Source of the DNA: JBGSIC01 sp041751875
GTDB taxonomy: Bacteria; Bdellovibrionota; FAC87; UBA2466; JACKAF01
Length of the DNA: 64,000 nucleotides
Direction: 5' to 3'
NCBI GenBank assembly: GCA_041751875.1
Contig: JBGSIC010000028.1
Location: 7,458-71,457 of the forward strand
Shown: one piece after another, positions 16,667-25,568 of the stretch
How positions within the stretch are numbered: position 1 is the first letter of the stretch
Layout: every line of letters starts with the position of its first letter
Translations under genes and position numbers: made by a program
Notes under the pieces: generated by a model
What the model was told of the DNA's origin: nothing
Database searches by the model: none
The model's input: only the letters and a program-made list of their open reading frames with translations

Positions 16667-18982
16667 ATGCGATGGCCTAAGTTCCCTATCGCCTTTTGGC
16701 TTCTCTTTATCCTATCCGTGCAAGTGCGCGCAGCGGGTCCTATTGTCCGTTCTATTGAAGTTGAGGGCGGCCAAAAGATTGAGAAGGCCGCTATCATGGC
16801 GCGTATCCTTACCAAAGTGGGACAACCGCTCGACCCGCGACAAGTGGCGGACGATATCCGTTCGGTGTTTGGTCTCGAATATTTCGACTCCGTGAATGTT
16901 TCGGAAGAAAACGTTTCAGGCGGCGTCAAACTCATTTTTGAAGTTAAAGAAAAACCCATCATTTCAGCCATCGAATTTGAAGGCCTAGGTGAATTTGATG
17001 AAGACGATTTAAAGGAAGACCTTCAGGTCAAAGTCTACGAGGTATTGAACATCCACAAGCTCAACGAAACCGTTGAGCGCTTTGCGGAAAAGTACGAAGA
17101 AAAAGGCTACTACCTCGCCGACATCCAGTACGAAGTGGTTCCTCAACCTGAAAACCAGGTGAAGGTGATCTTTCGCGTTAATGAAAATGATCAAATTAAA
17201 GTAAAGAACATCGAGATCATCGGAAATACCGTAATTAACGATTCCGAAATCACTGGCATCATGCAGACCCAGGAAGGCAGCGTCTTCTCGTTTATCACCG
17301 GCAGTGGGACCTATCGCGAAGCGGTCTTTGAGCGCGATGTGGCGATGATACAAATGTATTACGGCACACTCGGTTACGTGCAAGCGCGAGTGAGCACCCC
17401 TGAAGTAACCGTTTCACCTGACAAGAAGTGGATCGAGATTTCCATCCATGTGGAAGAGGGTAAACAGTTTAAGGTCGGGAATATTGAGTTTCAGGGGGAT
17501 CTTCTCTTTACTCGCGAAGAGCTCTCCGAAGGTTTAGAGCTAATTCCCGGCGAGATTTTCAACACCGATACGTTACGGCGCGAAACACTTCGGCTAACAG
17601 AAAAATACGGCGATCTCGGCTACGCTTTTGCCAACGTAGTTCCTCAACCGGCTATTCACGAAGACACCCAAACGGTCGACATCGTGTTCGAAGTAGATAA
17701 AGGCCGACGCGTTTACATCGGCAACATCACTGTCACGGGAAACACGAAAACTAAAGACAAAGTCATTCGTCGGGAACTGCTGATTCAAGAGGGTGAACTC
17801 TTTAATGGAACAAACAAACGGTTGAGCCGCGAGAACGTGGTGCGTTTGGGATTCTTTGAAAGCGTAGATTTTCACCAAACGACGTCCAAAGTGGACCCCG
17901 AAATCGTCAATATTGATATCCGCGTGCGTGAGCGTTCGACCGGACAGTTGGTAATCGGCGCCGGTTACGCTTCGGGTAACATTGGTTTCACCGCAAACGC
18001 CCAGCTTTCTCAGCAGAACTTTTTGGGAAACGGCCAAGTGGCAAGTCTTTCGGCTCAGATCATGACGGGCCGCAATTTCTACGAGTTCAACCTCGACTTC
18101 CAGGAACCCTACGTCGGGCACAGTTTATGGAGCTTGGGCGGCGGTATTTACCACGTGCGACGAGTGGTTACTGCAACGCAAGGGGTAGAAACCTTCGAAG
18201 AATTTAAGTCGGGCTTTAACGTCAAGTTGGGACATCCGATCATGGATTTCACCAACCTCTATATGACTTATGTGTTTGAGCGGTCTGACGCGGATAAAAT
18301 TATTGATAAAACTCACATTCCGCCGAGTTCGGTGAATGGCTACAAAAGTAGCGTGTCGGCCAATCTTGTCACAGATAAGCGGGACGATCGTTTTGATCCT
18401 CGTACGGGCTGGTTTGGCAGTTTGACGGGTGAACTTGCGGGCTTGGGCGGAGATAGAAGGTTTTACAAGTTCCGCGGTCAGTTCAAGTTTTTCCGTCCGA
18501 TTATTTGGGATTTCATCTTCCGGTTTAATTTTACCGGCGCAGGTATCCGGGGATGGGGAGGAAGTAGTATCCCGGTTAACGAACTATTTATCCAGGGCGG
18601 TTTATTCAGCTTGCGTGGCTATCCGTTCCTATCAATTGGTCCCAAGGTGACTTTGAGTAGTAATTCCGCCGATCTCTCGGATGCTGCGGTGGCGAAATCC
18701 CTCATGGGAACCGAGGTGGTGATCGGTGGTCAGAACGAACTTCTGGCGCAGGCTGAGATTGAATTCCCCATCTTGAAGGAAGCGCGCGTGCGCGGGGTGA
18801 TTTTCTTTGACGCCGGTAACTCGTTTAATGATCTCAATAGTTCGCGTCCCACGCTTTATTCGAACTTTGGCTACGGGATTCGCTGGTTTACGCCGATTGG
18901 CCCGCTGCGTTTTGAATTTGGTCATCCGTTATTCGGAGGCCAGGGAACGCAGTTCTACTTTACGATTGGACCGCCTTTTTAG
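16667..18982 (+). CDS. bamA: Outer membrane protein assembly factor BamA
   Basis: A 771-residue Omp85 protein. A signal peptide (1-22, ending QVRA) leads to five POTRA repeats recognisable by recurring segments such as VKNIEIIGNTVINDSEI, FKVGNIEFQGDLLFTREEL and VYIGNITVTGNTKTKDKVIRREL. The 16-stranded barrel starts around residue 425 (GQLVIGAGYASGNIGF). Near the C-terminus are LRGYPF, the loop 6 VRGF-like motif, and a terminal GPPF with the outer-membrane Phe. It inserts beta-barrel proteins into the outer membrane; the chaperone gene skp follows. No strong ribosome site is visible before ATG 16667. Confidence 0.96.
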   Translation: MRWPKFPIAFWLLFILSVQVRAAGPIVRSIEVEGGQKIEKAAIMARILTKVGQPLDPRQVADDIRSVFGLEYFDSVNVSEENVSGGVKLIFEVKEKPIISAIEFEGLGEFDEDDLKEDLQVKVYEVLNIHKLNETVERFAEKYEEKGYYLADIQYEVVPQPENQVKVIFRVNENDQIKVKNIEIIGNTVINDSEITGIMQTQEGSVFSFITGSGTYREAVFERDVAMIQMYYGTLGYVQARVSTPEVTVSPDKKWIEISIHVEEGKQFKVGNIEFQGDLLFTREELSEGLELIPGEIFNTDTLRRETLRLTEKYGDLGYAFANVVPQPAIHEDTQTVDIVFEVDKGRRVYIGNITVTGNTKTKDKVIRRELLIQEGELFNGTNKRLSRENVVRLGFFESVDFHQTTSKVDPEIVNIDIRVRERSTGQLVIGAGYASGNIGFTANAQLSQQNFLGNGQVASLSAQIMTGRNFYEFNLDFQEPYVGHSLWSLGGGIYHVRRVVTATQGVETFEEFKSGFNVKLGHPIMDFTNLYMTYVFERSDADKIIDKTHIPPSSVNGYKSSVSANLVTDKRDDRFDPRTGWFGSLTGELAGLGGDRRFYKFRGQFKFFRPIIWDFIFRFNFTGAGIRGWGGSSIPVNELFIQGGLFSLRGYPFLSIGPKVTLSSNSADLSDAAVAKSLMGTEVVIGGQNELLAQAEIEFPILKEARVRGVIFFDAGNSFNDLNSSRPTLYSNFGYGIRWFTPIGPLRFEFGHPLFGGQGTQFYFTIGPPF

Positions 18983-19042
18983 GGTTACGAAAGGGGCGGG
19001 GCTGCTGTTATATTGTCCCAGAACCTAGATGAGGAAGAAAAC

Positions 19043-19540
19043 ATGAAGCACTTGAAATGGGTACTCGTAGGATTGTTGGTGGGATTTACGGCGACCGCCG
19101 AAACCGCCAAGATTGGTTACGTCGATTTTCATCTCTGCTTGACCTCTGTACCAGCCGGCAAAAAAGCCAAAGAACAGCTGGAAAAAGACATCACAGCGAA
19201 AAACACCTCCCTGCAAAAGGAACAAGAAGCGTGGAGAAAAGAAGCACAGGAATTTGAAAAGAAAGCCGGTTTAATGAATGAAACCGCACGTGCGGCACGT
19301 TCACAAGAACTACAGAAAAAGCTTTTGGAGATTCAGCAGAAGATGCAATCGAGTCAGGCCGATTTGCAAAAACGGGAACGTGAACTCACGGAACCGATTT
19401 TGACTCGTTTGCGGTCTATTGTGGAAGCGCTGGGTAAGGAAAAAAAGTTTGACCTGATTCTCGAAAAGAATGAAGGCGCTGTGCTCTACGCCCAAGCGGG
19501 AGCCGATCTGACGCAAGAAGTAATCGGGCGGTATAAATAA
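19043..19540 (+). CDS. skp: Periplasmic chaperone Skp/OmpH family
   Basis: A 165-residue protein with a signal peptide (MKHLKWVLVGLLVGFTATA) and the Skp pattern: a short beta segment AKIGYVDFHLCLTSVPAGKKA, a long charged coiled coil (about 35-120) and a C-terminal return strand (EKKFDLILEKNEGAVLYA). Skp binds unfolded outer-membrane proteins in the periplasm and delivers them to BamA, whose gene lies directly upstream. ATG 19043 is chosen because of the signal peptide and GAGGAAG about 8 bp upstream. A possible promoter (TATATT at 19009-19014) lies in the gap after bamA. Confidence 0.92.
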   Translation: MKHLKWVLVGLLVGFTATAETAKIGYVDFHLCLTSVPAGKKAKEQLEKDITAKNTSLQKEQEAWRKEAQEFEKKAGLMNETARAARSQELQKKLLEIQQKMQSSQADLQKRERELTEPILTRLRSIVEALGKEKKFDLILEKNEGAVLYAQAGADLTQEVIGRYK

Positions 19541-19564
19541 AACTTGTTGCTCGCGACAAGTTTT
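19539..19564 (+). terminator. Predicted intrinsic terminator after skp
   Basis: A perfect 9-bp stem (AAAACTTGT at 19539-19547 with ACAAGTTTT at 19556-19564) encloses an 8-base loop and overlaps the skp stop. The U-tract is short (TTTTAT), so it may act with the repeat that follows. Confidence 0.6.
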
Positions 19565-19566
19565 AT

Positions 19567-19633
19567 CCCGAGCGAAGCGAAGGGATCTCGTTGAGTTGAG
19601 ATTGCTTCGGCCTCTTCCAGGCCTCGCAATGAC
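19567..19633. repeat. TCATTGCGAGG-type palindromic repeat, copy 1 (inverted)
   Basis: The core 19598-19633 reads, on the minus strand, GTCATTGCGAGG, a variable centre, then CGAAGCAATCTC. The flanking CCCGAGCGAAGCGAAGGGATCTC (19567-19589) is a companion segment often seen with this repeat type. The same core recurs at 58196-58230. It lies between the convergent ends of skp and a small membrane protein gene. Confidence 0.75.
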
Positions 19634-19635
19634 AG

Positions 19636-19857
19636 TTACAGAATCAGCATACTTAAAATCAGAATAAAGACGACTGCGAGAAGGCGCATGACCCACGGGG
19701 TGCTCAGGTCCATCTGACCCAGCATGGTCAGCAGCGTTCCGTCGTGCCGACGGGCCATCTTTTCTTTGCGCTTTTTAACGTCTTTTAGCGAAATAACCTT
19801 GGCGGGTCTTTCCGCCTTGATGTTCATCTCGTAGCGGTTCTTATCTTTTCCAAACAT
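19636..19857 (-). CDS. Small basic protein with a C-terminal membrane helix
   Basis: A 73-residue protein from ATG 19857, which has an excellent ribosome site (GGAGG, 8 bp spacing). The N-terminal 50 residues are strongly basic (DVKKRKEKMARR) and the C-terminus is one hydrophobic helix (VMRLLAVVFILILSMLIL) reaching the last residue, a tail-anchor-like layout. I recognise no family. It lies 34 bp downstream of the lipoprotein gene at 19892 on the same strand. A longer frame to 19926 would overlap that gene and has no ribosome site. Confidence 0.65.
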   Translation of the reverse strand: MFGKDKNRYEMNIKAERPAKVISLKDVKKRKEKMARRHDGTLLTMLGQMDLSTPWVMRLLAVVFILILSMLIL

Positions 19858-19891
19858 GTTAGGCCTCCGGGCGTTTGACTTGCTGCCGTTG

Positions 19892-20530
19892 TTACTGGGC
19901 CACAAAAAGGGTCGACTGCGTGCCACCGACGCTCACCTGTACGCAACCATAGAACTTGCGGTTGGTGAGATCGAGATAGCTTTGGCAGGCGGTACCGATT
20001 TGAACCGTGACAGGCGTGGGAATGACTGTGCCGTACATCGATGTGCTCATGCTACCCTTCATCGTCAATTGCTGAATGATGAAGTAATTGCCGTAGCTGT
20101 CAGAAACCGGGTAACCCGATCCCATGAAATTTTGTCCCGTGTATTGGTCGCGCGAGGTTACGCAGACGGGTGTCGTTTGGGACATCTGTCCGTACATCGA
20201 AGGCATGGGTAAATACAGATTCGCGGATCCCACCACGTTATTGCTGGTCTGGTCCGCGTAAGCTACTGACAAAGTCATCGTGCTTTGAGTACTGCCACCG
20301 TATCCGCCTTGCTGGTAAATGTTAGAATAATAATTGATGGTCCCTTGACGCCCTATCGGGAAGCCCGCCACGGTTCCGCAAACTGGCATAACCGGCCCGG
20401 TATTTGTAGGAGGAGGTGTATAAATCGGCACGATCGGTCGATCTTCACCGCAAGAGCCAAGCACTAAGGTTAAAGCCAGTGCTGCCGTTAAATTCAAAAG
20501 TTTTTTTCCTACCACACTCAGCGTTTTCAT
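19892..20530 (-). CDS. Lipoprotein of unknown function
   Basis: A 212-residue protein with a lipoprotein signal: basic start (MKTLSVVGKKLLN), hydrophobic core and lipobox LGSC at about residues 24-27. The mature part begins with a proline-rich linker (RPIVPIYTPPPTNTGP) and is rich in Tyr, Gly, Ser and Thr with short beta-like stretches (INYYSNIYQQGGYGG). Three later cysteines could form a disulfide. No known family recognised. It is the middle gene of a minus-strand trio with another lipoprotein 16 bp upstream. Confidence 0.75.
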   Translation of the reverse strand: MKTLSVVGKKLLNLTAALALTLVLGSCGEDRPIVPIYTPPPTNTGPVMPVCGTVAGFPIGRQGTINYYSNIYQQGGYGGSTQSTMTLSVAYADQTSNNVVGSANLYLPMPSMYGQMSQTTPVCVTSRDQYTGQNFMGSGYPVSDSYGNYFIIQQLTMKGSMSTSMYGTVIPTPVTVQIGTACQSYLDLTNRKFYGCVQVSVGGTQSTLFVAQ

Positions 20531-20546
20531 CGGTCCTCCGCGTTCG

Positions 20547-21233
20547 CTACTTCACCCAAAGAGAAAAATTAGCTAAACAAAAATCCCCCAGCGCCTTTAC
20601 TTTCGAAGAGGCAGCGGGGTTCATGTAATTTCTGCAGCCGTTGTTGTCGTACAAAGTTGTGCAGGTTGTTGGGTCCTCAGAATTAGCGCAGTAATAAATG
20701 GGTTTGCACTGATCCTCGGACGTTTCCCTAACGCGGTAACTGATTTGGCCGTTCTTGATGCTGGTTGCACTGCACGTTTCCGTTGTAGGGAAAACTTGGA
20801 CGCGCACGACAAGTTCGTCGTCCGCAAAAATGGTATCGATGACGCCACCATTCAAGGTGCCGGTATTGCCGTAAGAGCCCATCACCGCTCCCCAGAAACC
20901 TACCTGGTCTTCGAAGCTGAAACGTAAGTTTCCGTTTAGCTGCGTTCCGTTGGAACGGGTGAGGCTGAGGCGCAGGCGAGGGTCGCCTACGAGGTCGGGG
21001 GTGAAATCGAGCGCGATGTTGCGCAAATCCTGATAGGTCGTGGAATTGCTAAGACGAATCGCCACAGAATCTTGAATGAAGGGGGCGATCGCAGGGTCGA
21101 GTCCGCTGGTATCGCCACCGAGATCCCCGCCCGGGTTACCGTCGCCAGGATTGGACGAAGAACCACTGCACGCCACTACCGTAAGGCAGAGAGCAAGGTA
21201 CAGCCAAATCTGCATATGTTTGCGCTTCAACAT
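20547..21233 (-). CDS. Lipoprotein of unknown function
   Basis: A 228-residue protein from ATG 21233 (GGAG eight bases upstream; the longer frame to 21305 has no signal peptide at its N-terminus). Signal MLKRKHMQIWLYLALCLTVVAC ends in a lipobox with C22, followed by a Gly/Asp/Ser-rich linker. The mature domain looks beta-rich (LRLSLTRSNGTQLNGNLRFSFEDQVGFWGAVMGSYGNTGTLNGGVIDTIFADDELVVRVQVFP), and five or six cysteines cluster in the C-terminal third, probably as disulfides. Function unknown. Confidence 0.75.
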   Translation of the reverse strand: MLKRKHMQIWLYLALCLTVVACSGSSSNPGDGNPGGDLGGDTSGLDPAIAPFIQDSVAIRLSNSTTYQDLRNIALDFTPDLVGDPRLRLSLTRSNGTQLNGNLRFSFEDQVGFWGAVMGSYGNTGTLNGGVIDTIFADDELVVRVQVFPTTETCSATSIKNGQISYRVRETSEDQCKPIYYCANSEDPTTCTTLYDNNGCRNYMNPAASSKVKALGDFCLANFSLWVK

Positions 21234-21682
21234 CCAACAAGCTCCAACTAGAACGGCCACGTCGTTCTCCGCATCCGCAGGAACTAAGAGGTACACGTGG
21301 CGCACCTCTTCAACAGGGAGAATTGTGCAAGTCTGATACCAAGGGGTCTATACGGTGTTCGTGCGTAAGGGGCCTGGGTGGCTTAGGTCCTAAGGTGTTT
21401 AGGCTTTTTACAAATTGAAATCTGAGGAACTTCTTTTTATGGCTGACGACGAAATGAATACATAAGACTTATTGGATTTTAGCGAGCAAGGGCAGAGTGA
21501 GTGAGTGAAGAAAAGCGCGGAGCGCGAATTGGGCACCACGTTTTGCCCATGAGATGGGCCCGTGTTCGGATCTCATCTGAATAAGAGCGGTTTTTTTGCA
21601 AAATAAGGGCGCTTTCCACTGGGACTTGAGGCAGAGTGCGCTATAATTCTTGGGTAGAAAAAAGCGTCAAGGAGCCCTTTAA
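21234..21682. other. Intergenic region between divergent lipoprotein and ferredoxin genes
   Basis: 449 bp with no convincing gene. A good -10 box TATAAT (21642-21647), with no clear -35, lies 35 bp before the ferredoxin start; the ribosome site is AAGGAGCC. A 6-bp inverted repeat (TGAGAT...ATCTCA) near 21550-21577 and a run GGTTTTTTTG near 21590 are the only other structure seen. Confidence 0.5.
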
Positions 21683-22018
21683 ATGACTTACGTAGTGACT
21701 CGACATTGTGTGGATTGCAAATATACCGACTGCGTGGCGGTTTGCCCGGTCGATGCCTTCCATGAAGATGGGCGGATGCTTTATATCAATCCCGATACGT
21801 GCGTGAACTGTGATGCCTGTGTTCCTGCGTGTCCGGTGGAAGCGATCTTCGCAGAAGAAAATCTTCCCTCCACGATGGCGGCGTACTTGGAAATCAACAC
21901 TACCAAGTCGCAAACATTGCCCGTGATCAACGAGCAGCGCTCGCCACTTCCGGGCGCCAAGTCCCTAGATCAGTGGAAAGCCACCGAAGCTTCCTGGTCG
22001 GATCCCGAATTCCCATAA
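21683..22018 (+). CDS. fdxA: 7Fe-type ferredoxin (FdxA family)
   Basis: A 111-residue ferredoxin. The N-terminal half has two cluster boxes: CVDCKYTDCVAVCPVDAF (3Fe-4S type, Azotobacter FdI-like) and CVNCDACVPACPVEAI (4Fe-4S). The C-terminal 50 residues form the tail typical of FdxA, with LPGAKSLDQWK. Length and motif order match the FdxA family. It carries low-potential electrons in the cytoplasm; its partner is not visible here. It has a strong ribosome site (AAGGAG) and stands alone. Confidence 0.92.
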   Translation: MTYVVTRHCVDCKYTDCVAVCPVDAFHEDGRMLYINPDTCVNCDACVPACPVEAIFAEENLPSTMAAYLEINTTKSQTLPVINEQRSPLPGAKSLDQWKATEASWSDPEFP

Positions 22019-22280
22019 GGGGATTATTCCGACGCTCCTTTATTTTTAAACTTCCCGTTCTCCTCTCCCTCTTAAGTGAAGAGCCTTGCCCAGCCTCGAG
22101 GCGTGTCTGGCGCAGTGATCCGGGCAGTGCCAGAAAGGCAAGTTTTCTCGCTTTTGGCCCTTTTCACCCCAGACTTGACAGACCGCGCCCTATTTAGCTC
22201 AATACCAGGGGAGTGCAGAATCCTGTCTGACTGCGGCATGTTTTTCAGGATTCGCTATGGGCGTTGGGGGGAAATAAATC

Positions 22281-24845
22281 ATGCGGAAATTTGTATATCT
22301 ATATGAAATCCTTGCCTTAGGCTTACTTCTCGTTGGCTGCGGCGATTCCACGCTCCAGGTGGGCGATAGCCTATTGAGCTACCACCAAGGCGAGGGACAG
22401 TCAGCGCTTACGGTGAAGACCGGGCAAGACGGAGATCCTGACGCCGTTCTCATGCGGGGGCAGGGCTACGCGCACGCGAGCCACCGCTTTCGCCAGATGG
22501 ATATCACCCGGCGAATCAGCACCGCCCGCCTATCCGAACTTTTTGGACCGGAGGCGATGGACACCGGTCGCACGTTAAATGATGTCACCATCTGGGCGGT
22601 GGGGATCCCCCTTTCGACCAGAAACACCATGATCAAACTCGAAGCCCATCCCGAGATCATGAAGCTTCTTAACGCTTACGCCGACGGAGTTAACCAGTAC
22701 ATCGCTGAAATGCCCACTCGGCACCCCAAGGACCTCGCTTTCTACCGCAAACTAACCCGTGACCCGAGTTATATTCCAGCAGCTTGGGAGCCATCCGATT
22801 CTGTCGCGCTCGGAGTGCAGTTGGGCTACTTGCTTTCCGCTTCGCTCGATAAAAAAGCCCTGTTGGGAATGCTCTATCTTTCGGCCGGAATGGGAACATC
22901 GGAAGAGAAGGTCAAAGACATTTTAGATCTCCGCCCCTTGGAGGAGATTTCCATCCTCAAGGTGGAGCAACCGGTAGTGCCTTATCGCGAATCACAGCGC
23001 CGCGGATTTATGCGTTTTCTCCCTTTTGGTTCAAACTGGGATGCCAACTCTGCTTCGTCACTCGCCCTAGGGGGTATTGGCGGGTTCAACGTTCCCGGAA
23101 GTAACAACTGGGTCGTTTCCGCTGACTATGCGGGGGGTGGGAAAACCCTCCTTGCCAATGACCCGCACCTCCTCCTGACCTTTCCTTCCACTTTCAGTGT
23201 GGTGGCGTTGGATTCGAAGAAGGCCGGCGGTTCTTTCCACGTAAGGGGGCTCGTCCCGGCAGGAATTCCCGGCGTGCTTATCGGGCACAACGATGAAATT
23301 GCTTGGGGGTTTACCAACAGCATGTCGGATGTGGACGAAATCTATGCCGAGAACTTCGACTCGGAAAATCCTCTCAAAGCCCGATTCAACGGCAAGTTCA
23401 TTGATGTGCTTCAGGAAGAACATACGTTTTATGTTCGTCAACCCGACGGATCGCTCGCCGAAGAAAAACGTACGATGCGCATCGTACCAGGTCACGGCCC
23501 GGTGGTAAGCGATCACATTCCTCAGTTTCAACGGATTCGTGACGCGATTCCCAATCTTGAGTTTTCCTATAAATGGACGGGCCACGAGGGGAGTACGGAG
23601 ATCTTGGCGCTTTTGGGCCTCAACCGAGCGCAAAACTTTGCGGAATTTAAGACTGCCCTTCAGTCCTTTGAAGTGGGAGCCCAAAATATTGTTTACGGCG
23701 ACAGGGAGGGCAACATTGGTTACTACTCTCATGGAAACTTCCCGCTGCGCCCGTACCTGGACCTAAAAAATCCGGTGAACAAGAACAAAGCGGCTCATGA
23801 AATTTCGCCGCCGTTTATTCCAAATATGAGTTACGGAGAGGAAGAGTGGGCCGGTTGGCGAAAAAATCTCCCGGAAATTTATAATCCCTCCAAGGGCTTT
23901 ATCGCCACGGCGAATAACGACCCCTACGGGTACAACAAGCAGCCCTACCTTTCGGGTTATCACGACTATTTCGGGTTTCGTTTCGACCCCGGTTCGCGGG
24001 CGCAGCGGATCGAAGACTTGTTGAAGGAGTATAAGGAAGATGATGGCGAAGTGACTTTGGCTGACATGAAAGCCATCCAGTTTGATCACAAAGATCTTAT
24101 GGCCTGCCGCTTTATCAGCATTTTGGAGAAACTCCGTCCTGCGATTGGGTGGCAGGGAGATGCCGCCGTTTTGGGGGAAGAGTTAATCGCCTGGCGGCGG
24201 GATACTCATTGCGAGGCGGGGAGAAATCAAACTCAAGTAGTGGGGTACACCCTTTGGCTCAAGCACATGATGAAAGGCTACTACGCTTGGCTACGGGCGG
24301 ATATGGACAAGCTCTTGGGAGACATGAGCCCGCAGAGCAAAGACTATCTTTTTGCCGATTTCCTTACGACACCCTTTGCGGTGCAGACCGTTTATCACAA
24401 GTTTGTTGAAGGAATGAAAAGCGAGCGCATGATTAACGTCGGCGATCAGGCTTTGGAAGCCGCGGCGCTGGAGAGGAAAGTGCGCAATCTCGAAAAAACG
24501 AAATGGGGAGAAGTCCACAAAATCGAATTTGTGAATTTGCTTGAGGGACTTTTACCTTCGCTTCCTTATCCGAAATTGCCGCGCGACGGCACTCTAACGA
24601 CGGTGGATATGGGCGGTTTTCAACCGACAGCGGAGTTTTCTTCGACGGTTCCCACAGAGATGAATCTTCCCAACGTGTGGGGGCCTAGTTTCCGGTTAAA
24701 TATGGTGCTGGAACCCGGAAAGCCCATTGAGGCGTACGCGGCACTCCCTGGTGGTGGCGGTAGTTTCGCCGACCAAAACACTTTAGCTGAGCTGTTCCGT
24801 TGGAATGAAGGACGTTCGCGCAAGTTGGTGGAGTTTGCGGAGTAG
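22281..24845 (+). CDS. Penicillin acylase-family N-terminal nucleophile hydrolase, lipoprotein
   Basis: An 854-residue protein. A signal with lipobox (ILALGLLLVGCG) suggests attachment to an envelope membrane. The alpha part (about 25-270) contains the family motifs RGQGYAHASHRFRQMD and YADGVNQYI. The catalytic nucleophile is S274 in PGSNNWVVS, where autoprocessing would free it as the new N-terminus of the beta chain; FTNSMSDVDEIYAENF is the following conserved block. The family cleaves amide bonds of beta-lactams or acyl-homoserine lactones. Substrate unknown. The spacer between alpha and beta parts is hydrophobic-basic and seems uncut in sequence. The gene is monocistronic, 262 bp after the ferredoxin gene. 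Confidence 0.9.
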   Translation: MRKFVYLYEILALGLLLVGCGDSTLQVGDSLLSYHQGEGQSALTVKTGQDGDPDAVLMRGQGYAHASHRFRQMDITRRISTARLSELFGPEAMDTGRTLNDVTIWAVGIPLSTRNTMIKLEAHPEIMKLLNAYADGVNQYIAEMPTRHPKDLAFYRKLTRDPSYIPAAWEPSDSVALGVQLGYLLSASLDKKALLGMLYLSAGMGTSEEKVKDILDLRPLEEISILKVEQPVVPYRESQRRGFMRFLPFGSNWDANSASSLALGGIGGFNVPGSNNWVVSADYAGGGKTLLANDPHLLLTFPSTFSVVALDSKKAGGSFHVRGLVPAGIPGVLIGHNDEIAWGFTNSMSDVDEIYAENFDSENPLKARFNGKFIDVLQEEHTFYVRQPDGSLAEEKRTMRIVPGHGPVVSDHIPQFQRIRDAIPNLEFSYKWTGHEGSTEILALLGLNRAQNFAEFKTALQSFEVGAQNIVYGDREGNIGYYSHGNFPLRPYLDLKNPVNKNKAAHEISPPFIPNMSYGEEEWAGWRKNLPEIYNPSKGFIATANNDPYGYNKQPYLSGYHDYFGFRFDPGSRAQRIEDLLKEYKEDDGEVTLADMKAIQFDHKDLMACRFISILEKLRPAIGWQGDAAVLGEELIAWRRDTHCEAGRNQTQVVGYTLWLKHMMKGYYAWLRADMDKLLGDMSPQSKDYLFADFLTTPFAVQTVYHKFVEGMKSERMINVGDQALEAAALERKVRNLEKTKWGEVHKIEFVNLLEGLLPSLPYPKLPRDGTLTTVDMGGFQPTAEFSSTVPTEMNLPNVWGPSFRLNMVLEPGKPIEAYAALPGGGGSFADQNTLAELFRWNEGRSRKLVEFAE

Positions 24846-24881
24846 CTGTCGATTCGCGAAAGAGTGGTAAAATGGGGAGCC

Positions 24882-25427
24882 ATGGACAGCCTTTTTTTGG
24901 AACTCCCCGAGCCTATCGACGGCGACAAATTACTCGCTTTTAGTAAGACGCTCAAAACTTGGTATCCGCACGCCAAACACGCTCGCGCCGCCGTTTTTCC
25001 TTTGGCGCGTTTACCTGAGTTCATTCCTTTTCCTTTTCCGGACACTCACCGCAAGGACAATGATGCGTGCTATTTCATGCACCTGCCTCCTCATGCTGAG
25101 TACAGCTGGCATACCGACCGACTCGCTACAGCGGTTGTGATGGGGCAGCTTTCACCAGTCTACCCGGGGCAGCGGTTAGAGTTTAATCTTGGAAGTGAAA
25201 TTCTTTCGTTTTGCTACAAACCCAATCGCCTTTTTCTTGCTAACGTCGATGTTCCCCACCAGTTCGTAAATGCCTGTGACTACGAGCGCATTCTTTGGAA
25301 AATTAGCTGGAATAGAAAATTTGATTTCGAGCGCACGCGCCGTTTTTTTTTCCCTCACCTGAAGGAACCTTTGGTGACCCGGCTTTGGCAAGATTTCAGA
25401 GCTTTTTCTTCCCCCCGACGGAGATAA
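24882..25427 (+). CDS. Possible 2-oxoglutarate/Fe(II)-dependent oxygenase-like protein
   Basis: A 181-residue protein from ATG 24882 (GTG at 24864 is an in-frame alternative). No signal peptide. A possible iron triad is seen: H77 and D79 in YSWHTDR and H126 in DVPHQFVNA, followed by an arginine in YERILWKISW that could bind 2-oxoglutarate. The order HxD...H...R and the beta-rich surroundings match the double-stranded beta-helix oxygenases such as the aspartyl hydroxylase group. This is motif reading only. The gene follows the penicillin acylase gene by 36 bp and may share its transcript. Confidence 0.55.
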   Translation: MDSLFLELPEPIDGDKLLAFSKTLKTWYPHAKHARAAVFPLARLPEFIPFPFPDTHRKDNDACYFMHLPPHAEYSWHTDRLATAVVMGQLSPVYPGQRLEFNLGSEILSFCYKPNRLFLANVDVPHQFVNACDYERILWKISWNRKFDFERTRRFFFPHLKEPLVTRLWQDFRAFSSPRRR

Positions 25428-25568
25428 GGCCTCCTCTCTGGCAGGGAAAAAAAAACGCAAAACCTCGTTTGATTTCGCGTTTCTGCTAGAATAGGTACCC
25501 AGAGACTTGTTGCGAATGCCTTTTTGCTTCGTTGTTTAAAACGATTTATTGTATTTGGTCCTAATCGC

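Noticed and set aside
17594..18121. A 175-codon minus-strand ORF inside bamA
   Set aside because: It is an antisense shadow of a conserved BamA region; bamA is clear on the plus strand.
22076..22306. Plus-strand ORF between the ferredoxin and the penicillin acylase genes
   Set aside because: It overlaps the acylase start, has no family match or ribosome site, and its composition is not protein-like.
23067..23732. A 221-codon minus-strand ORF inside the penicillin acylase gene
   Set aside because: Antisense shadow; no domain and no ribosome site.
22281..24845. Penicillin acylase gene as antibiotic resistance
   Set aside because: The family also acts on acyl-homoserine lactones and other amides; nothing here points to a beta-lactam substrate.
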